Origin: Bin87 sp965220265
GTDB lineage: Bacteria; Chloroflexota; Dehalococcoidia; Lucifugimonadales; UBA3495
Direction of reading: 5' to 3'
Assembly (NCBI GenBank): GCA_965220265.1
Contig: CBDCPM010000004.1
Coordinates: 1,302,001-1,366,000 of the forward strand
Length of the DNA stretch: 64,000 nucleotides
Each line of letters begins with the position of its first letter. The stretch's first letter is position 1. Below, one piece after another: positions 25,796 to 34,823 of the stretch. The notes beneath the pieces are model-generated. The model did no database searches, was not told the origin of the DNA, and was given only the letters and a program-made list of their open reading frames with translations. The position numbers were made by a program, and so were the translations under genes.

Positions 25796-26701
25796 ATGGC
25801 GGATTACACTGCATATTTCAACGGCGAGTGGGTGCCCTTCAGCCAGGTCAAGATCGACCCCATGGACCGGGGCTTCATTGTGGGCGACGTAATCTTCGAC
25901 GTGGCCCGGACCTTCAACGGCAAGAGCTTTCGCATGGAGCAACACATCGACCGGCTCTACCGCTCACTGAAGTACGTCCGCATCGACCCAGGACTCTCCC
26001 CGCGAGAGATGTACGACATCAGCGAGGAGGCGATCGCCCGCAACGAACATTTGCGAGAAGAGGCGGGGGATTTCACCATAACCCAGTTCATTACACGTGG
26101 TCCGGGAAACTGGTCCCGCGACGCCGGGCCTCCCGCAGTTTGCGTGAAGATATCGGCGGCGGCATTCGGACGCTACGCTAAGCTGTACAAAGACGGGGCG
26201 CACGGCGTAATTACTCGTACTCGGAGCTATCCGGTCGATGCGCTCGACCCCAAGGTCAAGCACTACAGCCGCATGAACTTCAACCTGGCCGACCTGGAAG
26301 CGGCGGACGTGGACCCGGAGGGCTGGCCCATCCTCACGGACTCCGAAGGAAACCTCACCGAAGGGACAGGCTACAACGTTTTCCTGGTCACTGACGGAGT
26401 GATCCGCACGCCGGGGGACCGCAACATCCTCCAGGGAATCTCCAGGGGGATGGTGTTCGACCTGGCAGAGCAGCTTGAGATCCCCCTGGTGGAAGAAGAT
26501 CTCCAACCATATGACATGTACACCGCCGACGAAGCGTTCTTCTCCAGCACCACCCCGTGCGTGCTGCCGGTAACCGTCGTGGATAAGCGGGATATCGGAG
26601 ACGGGCGGCCCGGCCCGATAGTCCAGCAACTCCTGTCCGCATGGAGTGAGGTCGTCGGGTTGGACATCGTTGACCAGATGGCCCGGTTCGACCGGGGCTA
26701 G
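25796..26701 (+). CDS. Class IV PLP aminotransferase (branched-chain or D-amino acid type)
   Basis: The family transfers amino groups with a PLP cofactor. AAAGGAGG sets ATG 25796 over the longer frame. Fold-type IV hallmarks are D-R-G-F-I-V-G-D (about 22-29), H-I-D-R-L-Y-R-S-L (about 49-57) and the catalytic lysine in K-V-K-H-Y (Lys155). Next come L-T-E-G-T-G-Y-N-V-F-L-V (about 186-197), G-I-S-R-G-M-V (about 215), and E-A-F-F-S-S-T for the cofactor phosphate. The length of 301 residues is normal. Branched-chain, D-amino acid and R-selective transaminases share these motifs and cannot be separated by eye. It faces away from the hydantoinase and precedes an LLM oxidoreductase. Confidence 0.85.
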   Translation: MADYTAYFNGEWVPFSQVKIDPMDRGFIVGDVIFDVARTFNGKSFRMEQHIDRLYRSLKYVRIDPGLSPREMYDISEEAIARNEHLREEAGDFTITQFITRGPGNWSRDAGPPAVCVKISAAAFGRYAKLYKDGAHGVITRTRSYPVDALDPKVKHYSRMNFNLADLEAADVDPEGWPILTDSEGNLTEGTGYNVFLVTDGVIRTPGDRNILQGISRGMVFDLAEQLEIPLVEEDLQPYDMYTADEAFFSSTTPCVLPVTVVDKRDIGDGRPGPIVQQLLSAWSEVVGLDIVDQMARFDRG

Positions 26702-26818
26702 GAGGGCGTCAAAGACCGTCAAACTTCTCTGCTGCCGTCCTGCTTAGATGGACCCCGGTCCGGACCGCTGCATTGATCGGATCAATGTGACCAAAGCCCA
26801 CGCACTGGAGTGAAACCA

Positions 26819-27844
26819 ATGAAGTTCGGCATTATGGCGATGCCCCAGCATCCATCGACCGATTCCGCAACCCAGCGATTCCATGAAACGGTCGAGTTGA
26901 CGCGCCTGGCTCGGGACGCAGGCTTCGGTTCAATAGCCTGCGGCCAACACTTCCTCTCGCCCCCTTATCAGAACCTGCAGAGCATACCTCTGCTGGCCAG
27001 GTTGGCTGCTGATTCCGGCGACATGCAGCTGGTGTTGTCCATATTGCTGCTGCCTTTGTATTCCCCAGCCGACGTGGCGGAAACCGTTGCGACCCTGGAT
27101 GTGATCAGCGAAGGTCGCGTCGTGCTGGGGGTAGGTTTGGGGTATCGCGATGTCGAATACCAGGCATTCAACGTGGAACGTCGGCATCGGGTCGGGCGGT
27201 TCCTGGAGAGTTTGGAACTAGTTCGCAGACTGTGGACCGAGGACGAAGTTACTTTCCACGGTCGCCACTTCAATCTGGACAACGCGACCTGCGCGATTAG
27301 GCCGGTACAACAACCGCACCCGCCGATATGGGTGGCCGCCAACTTTGACACCGTGGTCCGACGGGCCGGCGAGCTTGGCTTGCCCTGGTTCGTCAACCCG
27401 CATGCCACTCTGACCACGCTTGAGAGGCAGACGGCGATCTATAAAGAAGGACTGGTTGCCGGCGGTCAGGAAATGCCGGCCGAAATGCCCATCATCAAGG
27501 AAATGCACATAGCGGCCACCCACGAAGAAGCGGTACGCAATGCCCAACCCTATATGGAAGCCAAGTACCGGGCTTACGCGGACTGGGGTCAGGACAAGGC
27601 GTTGCCCGGCGACGAAGATTTCCGGATCCCCTTCGAAGAATTGGCCCGTGACCGGTTCATCCTGGGAAGCGGTGAAGAAGTCATCCAACAGATCGAAGAC
27701 CACCACCAGAGAGTCGGCGCAAATCATTTCATGTTCCGAATCTGGTATCCGGGCATGGATGCACGCATGGCGATGCGGGTGGTGGAGCAAATGGGCGACA
27801 CCGTCATCCCGTATTTCGAAAACAGGTACGGTTCGGAGAACTGA
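26819..27844 (+). CDS. LLM-class flavin-dependent oxidoreductase
   Basis: This is a luciferase-like TIM-barrel enzyme that uses F420 or reduced FMN. GGAG 8 bases before ATG 26819 supports the start. Visible features are K-F-G-I-M at the first strand, G-F-G-S-I-A-C-G-Q-H-F near residue 42 and L-G-V-G-L-G-Y-R-D-V-E near 105-115. R-R-L-W-T-E-D-E-V-T-F-H-G-R-H-F (about 137-152) and P-H-P-P-I-W-V-A-A-N (about 166-175) follow. At 341 residues it is typical. Such enzymes oxidise varied organic compounds, and multiple paralogs are a feature of SAR202-type Chloroflexota. The substrate is unknown. Confidence 0.88.
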   Translation: MKFGIMAMPQHPSTDSATQRFHETVELTRLARDAGFGSIACGQHFLSPPYQNLQSIPLLARLAADSGDMQLVLSILLLPLYSPADVAETVATLDVISEGRVVLGVGLGYRDVEYQAFNVERRHRVGRFLESLELVRRLWTEDEVTFHGRHFNLDNATCAIRPVQQPHPPIWVAANFDTVVRRAGELGLPWFVNPHATLTTLERQTAIYKEGLVAGGQEMPAEMPIIKEMHIAATHEEAVRNAQPYMEAKYRAYADWGQDKALPGDEDFRIPFEELARDRFILGSGEEVIQQIEDHHQRVGANHFMFRIWYPGMDARMAMRVVEQMGDTVIPYFENRYGSEN

Positions 27845-27856
27845 GCTCCGAAGTAA

Positions 27857-30800
27857 ATGGCATCGGCAACGACAAAGTTGACGCAGGCGGTTGAAGCCTT
27901 CTTCGCTGGCCTGCAAATGATCAGAACATCTGGCGGCGCCACCGACGAGCGTTCTCTGTACGTGCCGTTAGCCAACCTGTTGAACGCGGTGGGCGGGACG
28001 CTCCAGCCAAAAGTGTTCTGCGTCCAAGAGATGGCGGATCAGGGCGTCGGGCATCCCGATTTCGGTCTGTACACGACCCAGCAGGTGCAGAAGGGCAAGC
28101 CGAAGTCCGGACAGAAGCCCGAGCGTGGCGTTATCGAGGTAAAGCCTATCGCCAACGACGCCTGGCTGACCGCCGCCAGCGACCAAGTGGCTGGCTACTG
28201 GCAGGGTTACCGGCAGGTGCTGGTCACCAACGCCCGCGACTTCGTCTTTGTGGGCGAGGATGCCGCCGGCCACCCGGTGCGCCTGGAGTCCCTGCGGCTG
28301 GCTGATTCATCGGCGGAGTTCGATGCAAAACTGGAACATCCGCGGGCCTTCTCCAACGAGGTCGGCCCCGGGCTGGGCGAGTACCTGACCCGCGTACTCT
28401 CCCACGCTGCTTCGCTGACCGAACCGAAGGACGTGGCATGGCTGTTGGCATCCTACGCCCGCGACGGGCTGGCACGGGTGGAAAGGTCCGGCGATGCAGC
28501 GTCGCTCGCCTCATTGAGGTCCGCCCTAGAAGAATCGCTGGGCGTGAAATTTGAAGGCGACCGGGGTGCGGCCTTCTTCCGTTCCACCCTGGTCCAGACC
28601 CTTTTCTACGGCGTGTTCTCCGCCTGGGTTCTGTGGAGTCGGCAGACCCCTCCGCCGTCCAGCCTTTTCAACTGGCACGACGCCGTCTGGCACCTGCGGG
28701 CGCCGGTGCTGCGCGCATTGTTCCAGCAGCTTTCCGATCCTGGGAAGTTGCAGCCTTTGGGTTTGGTCGAAGTGTTGGACTGGACGGCCAACGCGCTGAA
28801 CCGCGTGGATCGCGACGCCTTCTTCGCCAAATTCGGCGAGGGCGAGGCCGTGCCATATTTCTACGAACCCTTCCTGCAGGCCTTCGACCCTGAACTGCGC
28901 AAGCAGCTGGGCGTGTGGTACACCCCCGCCGAGGTGGTGCGCTACATGGTCGCCCGCGTGGACAAGGCGCTCAAGGACGACCTGGGGATCCCTGACGGCC
29001 TGGCCGGCGAGAACGTGTACGTCCTCGACCCCTGCTGCGGCACCGGCGCGTACCTAGCCGAAGTGCTGCGCCGCATCGCCGCCAACCTGCGTGGCAAGGG
29101 CCTCGGCGCGCTCACCGGTGCGCGGGTGAAACAGGCCGCTACCGAACGGGTCTTCGGCTTCGAGATCATGCCCGCTCCCTTCGTGGTGGCTCACCTGCAG
29201 GTCGGTCTCACCATGCAAGAACTGGACGCTCCGCTGTCCGACGACGACGACGAACGCGCCGGAGTCTTCCTCACCAACGCCCTCACCGGTTGGGAACCCA
29301 CGGTCCAGAAGCCGCTGCCCTTCCCCGAGCTTGAGCAGGAGCGGGAACGCGCCGATCGGGTGAAGCAGGAAACTCCCATCCTTGTCATCCTTGGCAACCC
29401 GCCCTACAACGGTTTCGCCGGCATGGCGGTGGACGAGGAACGTGAGTTGTCCCAGGCCTACCGCACCACCAAGCAGGTGCGGCGGCCCGAGGGCCAGGGG
29501 CTCAACGACCTCTACGTGCGGTTCTTCCGCATGGCGGAGCGGCGCATCGCCGAAAAGACCGGCCAGGGCGTGGTCTGCTTCATCTCCAACTACTCATGGC
29601 TGGACGGCCTCTCGTTCACCGGCATGCGCGAGCGTTACCTCGAAACCTTCGACGCCATTCGCATCGACTGCCTCAACGGCGACAGGTTCAAGACCGGCAA
29701 GACGACACCGGAGGGCGCGCCCGACCCCAGCATTTTCTCCACGCCCGAGGACCCGGTGGGCATTCAGGTTGGCACAGCCATTACCACGCTGGTACGCAAG
29801 GCCGACCACGCTCCGGCGCAGTCCGTTGACTTCCGCCACCTGTGGGGCCAGTCCAAGCACGGTGAACTTGTGGCAACGTCGGAGAGCCAGCCCAAAGACC
29901 TGTACGCCGGCGTCGCGCCGTTGCTGCCCCTGGGGCTGCCGTTCGCCGACCTCGCCGTGAGCGACGGGTGGCAGGACTGGCCAGCGCTGCCCGACCTGTT
30001 CCCCACATCGTTCCCGGGCGTGAAAACCAGCCGCGATGGTTTCCTGGTTGACGTTGACCTCGACCGCTTGAAGCAGCGTGTTGCCGATTATTTCGACGCC
30101 AACCTGAGCCATGATCAGATCGTGCAGCGCTATCCCGGCGTGATGAAGTCCACCGCACGGTTTGATGCCCGCGTCGTCCGAGACGCGCTGCTTAAACGCA
30201 GTGGCCCCGCCGTGGATGGTTACGTCCGCTACGCCTACCGCCCATTCGACAACCGCTGGCTGTATTGGGAACCAGATAGCGATCTGCTGGACCGTCCTCG
30301 CGCAGAATACAAGCCCCATGTGTTCGAGGGCAACTTGTGGTTGGTATCCCAGCAGAAACCACGCAGGGATTGGGGATCAGCGCAAGTCATTTCACACATC
30401 GGGTGCCTCGATCTGATGGACCGTGGCGCGACCTGCATCCCGGAATGGCTGCGAGACGACGGCTTCGACATCGACGGTACTGGCTCTCAAAACCGCCCCA
30501 ACCTGTCGCTCGCAGCGCAGCACTACCTTGACTGCCTGGGCGTAGGTGTCGAGGACCTGTTCCACCACGTCATCGCCACGCTGCACGATCCCGATTACCG
30601 CACCGCCAACGCAGGCGCCCTCCGCATGGAGTGGCCGCGCATCCCGCTGCCCGACTGGCCCGACGGCGTCGCCAACGGCGCGGCGGATGCGCTGACAGCA
30701 TCGGCGGCGCGGGGCCGGGAATTGGCCACCCTGCTGGACTCCGATACCCCCGTTGCCGGCGTGACCACCAGCTCGTTGCGTCCCGAACTCGCCGCTCTGG

Positions 30801-31198
30801 CCGTGCCCACCACGACGGACGGCGGCAACATGGCGGGCGACGACTTCGCGGTATCCGCCGGCTGGGGACACTTCGGGCAGGGCGAGGCTGTCATGCCCGG
30901 CCAGGGCAGGATCGTAGAACGGGAATATGCCAAAGATGAGCGCGCCGCGCTGGCCCACGCCATACCGACGATGCGGGACACCACCTTTGACGTGTATCTG
31001 AACGAGCGGACCTACTGGCGCAACGTCCCCGCCGCCGTCTGGAACTACCAACTTGGCGGATACCAGGTACTCAAGAAGTGGCTCTCCTACCGGGAGAGCA
31101 ATGTTCTTGGCCGTTGGTTGTTGCCGGAAGAGGTGCAGCACTTCACGGACACTGCACGGCGGATAGCCGCCATCCTAATGCTCACCCATGGTTCTTGA
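27857..31198 (+). CDS. Single-chain restriction-modification enzyme (type ISP/IIG-like)
   Basis: One protein appears to combine cleavage, methylation and target recognition. The N-terminus has H-P-D-F-G-L-Y (about 65) and, after a gap, G-V-I-E-V-K-P (about 91-97), a plausible PD-(D/E)xK nuclease. The N6-adenine methylase core follows, with V-L-D-P-C-C-G-T-G-A-Y (about 389-399) as the AdoMet site and G-N-P-P-Y-N-G-F (about 513-520) as the catalytic NPPY motif. The last 450 residues, including Y-R-P-F-D-N-R-W-L-Y-W and G-Y-Q-V-L-K-K-W-L, match the C-terminal target-recognition part of LlaBIII-type ISP enzymes. The DExH helicase of true ISP enzymes is absent, which explains the 1113 residues instead of about 1570. 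No partner gene is nearby. Confidence 0.85.
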   Translation: MASATTKLTQAVEAFFAGLQMIRTSGGATDERSLYVPLANLLNAVGGTLQPKVFCVQEMADQGVGHPDFGLYTTQQVQKGKPKSGQKPERGVIEVKPIANDAWLTAASDQVAGYWQGYRQVLVTNARDFVFVGEDAAGHPVRLESLRLADSSAEFDAKLEHPRAFSNEVGPGLGEYLTRVLSHAASLTEPKDVAWLLASYARDGLARVERSGDAASLASLRSALEESLGVKFEGDRGAAFFRSTLVQTLFYGVFSAWVLWSRQTPPPSSLFNWHDAVWHLRAPVLRALFQQLSDPGKLQPLGLVEVLDWTANALNRVDRDAFFAKFGEGEAVPYFYEPFLQAFDPELRKQLGVWYTPAEVVRYMVARVDKALKDDLGIPDGLAGENVYVLDPCCGTGAYLAEVLRRIAANLRGKGLGALTGARVKQAATERVFGFEIMPAPFVVAHLQVGLTMQELDAPLSDDDDERAGVFLTNALTGWEPTVQKPLPFPELEQERERADRVKQETPILVILGNPPYNGFAGMAVDEERELSQAYRTTKQVRRPEGQGLNDLYVRFFRMAERRIAEKTGQGVVCFISNYSWLDGLSFTGMRERYLETFDAIRIDCLNGDRFKTGKTTPEGAPDPSIFSTPEDPVGIQVGTAITTLVRKADHAPAQSVDFRHLWGQSKHGELVATSESQPKDLYAGVAPLLPLGLPFADLAVSDGWQDWPALPDLFPTSFPGVKTSRDGFLVDVDLDRLKQRVADYFDANLSHDQIVQRYPGVMKSTARFDARVVRDALLKRSGPAVDGYVRYAYRPFDNRWLYWEPDSDLLDRPRAEYKPHVFEGNLWLVSQQKPRRDWGSAQVISHIGCLDLMDRGATCIPEWLRDDGFDIDGTGSQNRPNLSLAAQHYLDCLGVGVEDLFHHVIATLHDPDYRTANAGALRMEWPRIPLPDWPDGVANGAADALTASAARGRELATLLDSDTPVAGVTTSSLRPELAALAVPTTTDGGNMAGDDFAVSAGWGHFGQGEAVMPGQGRIVEREYAKDERAALAHAIPTMRDTTFDVYLNERTYWRNVPAAVWNYQLGGYQVLKKWLSYRESNVLGRWLLPEEVQHFTDTARRIAAILMLTHGS

Positions 31199-31311
31199 GG
31201 TTAAGCATGGAGCCTTGTCCCAGATTCCAATAGGACTTCGGTAACCGGTCTCCGAAGATACTCGAGGCGTTCGCGGCCGCGGCGGCATGACTCGTTGGTA
31301 TTCGCAGAACT

Positions 31312-31348
31312 GCGGAAAACGTCGTCAATTTTGACGGTTTCCGTCGCA
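31312..31348 (+). terminator. Hairpin after the restriction-modification gene
   Basis: Outer arms (GCGGAAA and TTTCCGTCGC) and an inner GTCAA-TT-TTGAC stem form an imperfect hairpin about 115 bases after the stop. No long T-run follows. The remaining gap to 31453 shows nothing else. Confidence 0.35.
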
Positions 31349-31453
31349 GCCAACCCAACACCCGAGTTTCGCAATTTGCTCGGACTCCACGGTTGACTGC
31401 GCCAACTGACCGTTCATATACTGCTACGGGCTTATTCCCGACGATAAGGCTTG

Positions 31454-32578
31454 ATGCCTCTCAAATCCGGCGGGTCCGGCCCTTTCCCGATGACCAATAA
31501 AAAAATTGTCGTGGTCGGCGGCGGCACCGGCAATCATACTACTCTGACCGGCCTGCGATCCCGTGAATGCGATGTTACGGCTGTAGTTGCGATGACCGAT
31601 AGCGGCGGCAGCAGCGGCCGTCTCCGCGATGAGATGGGTCATCTGCCGCCTGGCGATCTCCGACGCTGCTTGATGGCACTGGCCTCGGACACGGCTGAAT
31701 CCAACCTGATGCGGCGGTTGTTTGACTACCGATTCTCCACCGGAGACGGCTTGAACGGCCACAGTTTCGGGAACCTGCTCCTGGCCGCCTTGACCGAGGT
31801 CACGGGCGATACTATCACCGCTATTGACGAAGCCGCCCGAATACTCGGAATTCGAGGCGCGGTCTTGCCGGTCACGCTTACGCGCTCCGCTTTGTGTGCC
31901 CGTTTGCTGGATGGTTCCGAACTAATCGGAGAATCGGCCATTGACCTGAGGAACGATAAACTCGACGTTCCCATTGATTACATTTACCTCGACCCGAAGG
32001 CGTACGTGTATCCGCCGGTCCTGGAAGCCATTGCGGACGCGGACGCTATTGTACTGGGCCCGGGCGACATTTATACCAGCGTCCTCCCGAATTTGCTGGT
32101 TGAGGACGTGGCACAGGCGATCAACGATACGGACGCGATCAAGGTTCATGTCTGCAATCTGATGACGAAGCCCAACGAAAGCGCAGGGTTCCGGACATCC
32201 GATTTTCTGGCTTTGCTCATGGAATACCTGGGAACGAGCCAACCCCTGGACTTCCTGATCGTCAACAACACGCCGGTCCCACCGCGGTTGTTGGAACGCT
32301 ACGCCGCGGAGGGACAACACCCGGTCTTCGTGGACGAGTCGGCATCTCTGACCATGGTGGGGCGCATAGTGGATAGACCGTTATTGGCCCCTGGCGTGTT
32401 TATTCGGCACAGTCCGACTGCCTTGGGTCAGGCAATCATTGATCTCGTCAGCTCCCCCGAACGGGTACGCGGAGAAATTGCCTTGCCTCAGGTGGTTTTC
32501 GACTGCGACGACTTTGGCGATACTCTGGTACCCGAAGAGACCATGACCGTCCGTAGCGCGAACGCCGACGGCGACTGA
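31454..32578 (+). CDS. yvcK: YvcK/CofD-like gluconeogenesis factor
   Basis: YvcK proteins affect cell-wall precursor supply and growth on gluconeogenic carbon, and may bind UDP-sugars. The core K-K-I-V-V-V-G-G-G-T-G-N is the nucleotide-binding loop. It is followed by V-A-M-T-D-S-G-G-S-S-G-R-L-R, P-P-G-D-L-R-R-C-L, and G-P-G-D-I-Y-T-S-V-L-P-N-L-L near residue 210. A C-terminal H-S-P-T-A-L-G segment ends the core. The start is either ATG 31454 (weak AAGG upstream) or ATG 31490, where family similarity begins. It lies 18 bases upstream of glmS, so both act on UDP-GlcNAc and peptidoglycan supply. Confidence 0.9.
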   Translation: MPLKSGGSGPFPMTNKKIVVVGGGTGNHTTLTGLRSRECDVTAVVAMTDSGGSSGRLRDEMGHLPPGDLRRCLMALASDTAESNLMRRLFDYRFSTGDGLNGHSFGNLLLAALTEVTGDTITAIDEAARILGIRGAVLPVTLTRSALCARLLDGSELIGESAIDLRNDKLDVPIDYIYLDPKAYVYPPVLEAIADADAIVLGPGDIYTSVLPNLLVEDVAQAINDTDAIKVHVCNLMTKPNESAGFRTSDFLALLMEYLGTSQPLDFLIVNNTPVPPRLLERYAAEGQHPVFVDESASLTMVGRIVDRPLLAPGVFIRHSPTALGQAIIDLVSSPERVRGEIALPQVVFDCDDFGDTLVPEETMTVRSANADGD

Positions 32579-32596
32579 CTACCCGGAATCTTAGAT

Positions 32597-34456
32597 ATGT
32601 GCGGCATCTTCGGATATGTCGGCGACCGTCCCGCATGGCCAATCGTCGTTGAGGGTCTCCGGCGCTTGGAGTACCGGGGATACGACAGCGCTGGGGTCGC
32701 GGTGTTGGGTCCCGAGTTCGGTCTGCAATTGCGCAAGACCGTTGGCCGGGTTTTGGGGTTGCTCCACGACGAGAATTGTCTCGCTCCGGCCGGTTCAGCT
32801 GGCCTGGGTCACACTAGGTGGGCCACTCACGGGCGCCCATCAGTGGCGAATGCACATCCTCACACTGATTGCACGGGCCAGATCGCCGTCGCCCATAACG
32901 GGATCGTCGAAAACTACGTCGAACTAAAAGTCGATCTGCAACGAAAGGGTCACAGTTTCAAGTCCGAGACCGACACCGAGGTTATTTCGCATCTGATTGA
33001 AGACGCGATGGACAGCGGCCTGGATTTGCCGGCGGCGATGCTGCAGATGGGTGGAAAGGTACAGGGCCCACAGGCGGTGGTGGCAGTACACCACGGCGAA
33101 GACGATTGCTTGTGTGCCCTGAAGCTTGGGAACGCTGGCGGCGTCGCCGTTGCCCACCATGAGGGACAAGGCATCGTTGCCAGCGATTTGCCTGCGCTAT
33201 TGCCCATCGTTGGCAGAGGTATGTTGTTGCCGGTCGGTTTTCTGGATGACGGGGAGGTCGCAGTGGTGAAGCGGCAGGGAATAGTTTTCCTGGATCGCGA
33301 TGGGCGACACATCGAGAAACCGATGCGCCATGTCGATTTGGACGACGTGCTCGTTGAGCGGGGCGGGTTTCGACATTTCATGCTCAAGGAAATCATGGAG
33401 CAGCCTCAGGCAGTGACCGCCGCTTTGAGGGACCGAGTGAATTTTGGGACAGGCTTGGTAACCTTGCCGGACCTCGCCCTCTCCGATGGGGAGCTCGCCG
33501 GGTTGCGTCGGGTAGTTCTTATTGGGTGCGGCACAAGCTTGAACGCCGCTCACATAGGCCGTCATCTGGTGGAACGATTGGCGGGCATTCCCGCTGAGGC
33601 GGAATCGGCATCCGAGTTTCGCTATCGTGAACCGTTCCTGGATGCGTCTACACTCGTGGTAGCGATTGGCCAGTCCGGCGAAACTGCGGACACTGTGGCT
33701 GCGATGGAAGCGGTGCGGGAAAGCGGTGCGCGACTGGTAACGATCTGCAATGCATCAAATAGCCAAGCCGTACGGCTCGCGGATCATACGCTTCTAATGG
33801 GGTGTGGGGTCGAGGTCGGCGTCGCCAGTACCAAGACTTTCTTGTCATCGCTGACGCTGCTGAATTTGTTGGCTGTGAGACTAGGTGCGGCCCGTGGACA
33901 CTTAGACTCGGGTAAGTCCCGTGAATTGGTTGACGGATTGGCAAGGCTACCCGGTAACGTGGCACACCTCCTGGAATCCTCCGATGACGTTGAACGATTG
34001 GCGCGGCAATACTATAACCGTAACAACTTTCTCTACTTGGGGCGGGGTATCAACGCCCCGGTCGCAACCGAAGGCGCGCTCAAGCTTAAGGAAGTCAGTT
34101 ATATTCACGCTGAAGCCTATGCGGCGGGCGAAATGAAACACGGCCCGATCGCCTTGATCGATCATGCGATGCCTACCCTGGCGCTCGCTCCTCGGGACGA
34201 CTTATACGACAAAATGGCAAACAACATCCACGAAGTGAAAGCCCGAGATGGAGATGTCCTGGCAGTTCTCACCCAGGGTGATGAGCGGCTTTCCGAATTA
34301 GTGGATGGTTCGATATTTATCCCTGAAACCCCACCTAATCTGACGCCTTTGCTGGCTACCGTACCGTTACAGCTGTTTGCCTACCACATCGCTGTTCGCC
34401 GCGGTTGTGACGTTGATCAACCGCGGAATCTTGCGAAGTCCGTCACCGTGGAATAG
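32597..34456 (+). CDS. glmS: Glutamine-fructose-6-phosphate aminotransferase
   Basis: GlmS makes glucosamine-6-phosphate from fructose-6-phosphate and glutamine, the first step to UDP-GlcNAc. The N-terminal glutaminase begins M-C-G-I-F-G-Y with nucleophile Cys2, and contains R-R-L-E-Y-R-G-Y-D-S-A-G, H-T-R-W-A-T-H-G and H-N-G-I-V-E-N-Y. Two SIS isomerase domains follow, with G-C-G-T-S-L-N-A-A (about 310) and I-G-Q-S-G-E-T-A-D-T. The end is R-G-C-D-V-D-Q-P-R-N-L-A-K-S-V-T-V-E. At 619 residues it is full length. The 18-base gap from yvcK leaves no room for a glmS ribozyme. Confidence 0.97.
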   Translation: MCGIFGYVGDRPAWPIVVEGLRRLEYRGYDSAGVAVLGPEFGLQLRKTVGRVLGLLHDENCLAPAGSAGLGHTRWATHGRPSVANAHPHTDCTGQIAVAHNGIVENYVELKVDLQRKGHSFKSETDTEVISHLIEDAMDSGLDLPAAMLQMGGKVQGPQAVVAVHHGEDDCLCALKLGNAGGVAVAHHEGQGIVASDLPALLPIVGRGMLLPVGFLDDGEVAVVKRQGIVFLDRDGRHIEKPMRHVDLDDVLVERGGFRHFMLKEIMEQPQAVTAALRDRVNFGTGLVTLPDLALSDGELAGLRRVVLIGCGTSLNAAHIGRHLVERLAGIPAEAESASEFRYREPFLDASTLVVAIGQSGETADTVAAMEAVRESGARLVTICNASNSQAVRLADHTLLMGCGVEVGVASTKTFLSSLTLLNLLAVRLGAARGHLDSGKSRELVDGLARLPGNVAHLLESSDDVERLARQYYNRNNFLYLGRGINAPVATEGALKLKEVSYIHAEAYAAGEMKHGPIALIDHAMPTLALAPRDDLYDKMANNIHEVKARDGDVLAVLTQGDERLSELVDGSIFIPETPPNLTPLLATVPLQLFAYHIAVRRGCDVDQPRNLAKSVTVE

Positions 34457-34823
34457 CCGAGCGTCGATGGACGCGAAGCGCACGTTTTTAGGTATCGTGG
34501 CGCTTGGTATTTCCGCCGACGGTAACCAGGGTGTCCTCTGCGACTTCCCTTAGCGGTACGCTCAATGATGTGGTTCGCGGTGATACCCGCCTCTCGATCG
34601 GACTAGGCTGGTCAAGAATCTGTGGAGCCGACCAAAAACGGTGCAAATCGCGACAGATGTCGCTATACATCTGGGGCGACCAGGATTTACCATGGACAAA
34701 TGTTCCGCTTTAATCACGCTGTCTCCGTCTGCACATGCGCGATAAACGCGGGGAGCGGCTACCGTGTCCAGAACTATGTGGCGCGTTCATGTCGATCGCC
34801 CATAATGCCGGAGGCTCGTCAAT
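34457..34823. other. Gap with an extended hairpin
   Basis: No gene is seen. At 34648-34679 the sequence TCGC-GA-CAGATGT, a 6-base loop, then ACATCTG-GG-GCGA forms a strong symmetric hairpin containing a TATACAT element. It could be an operator or an RNA structure in the leader of the next gene. The glycosyltransferase ribosome site (GGAGG, 34810-34814) ends the gap. Confidence 0.45.

Noticed and set aside
32560..32597. glmS ribozyme upstream of glmS
   Set aside because: Only 18 bases separate yvcK and glmS, far too short for the ribozyme.
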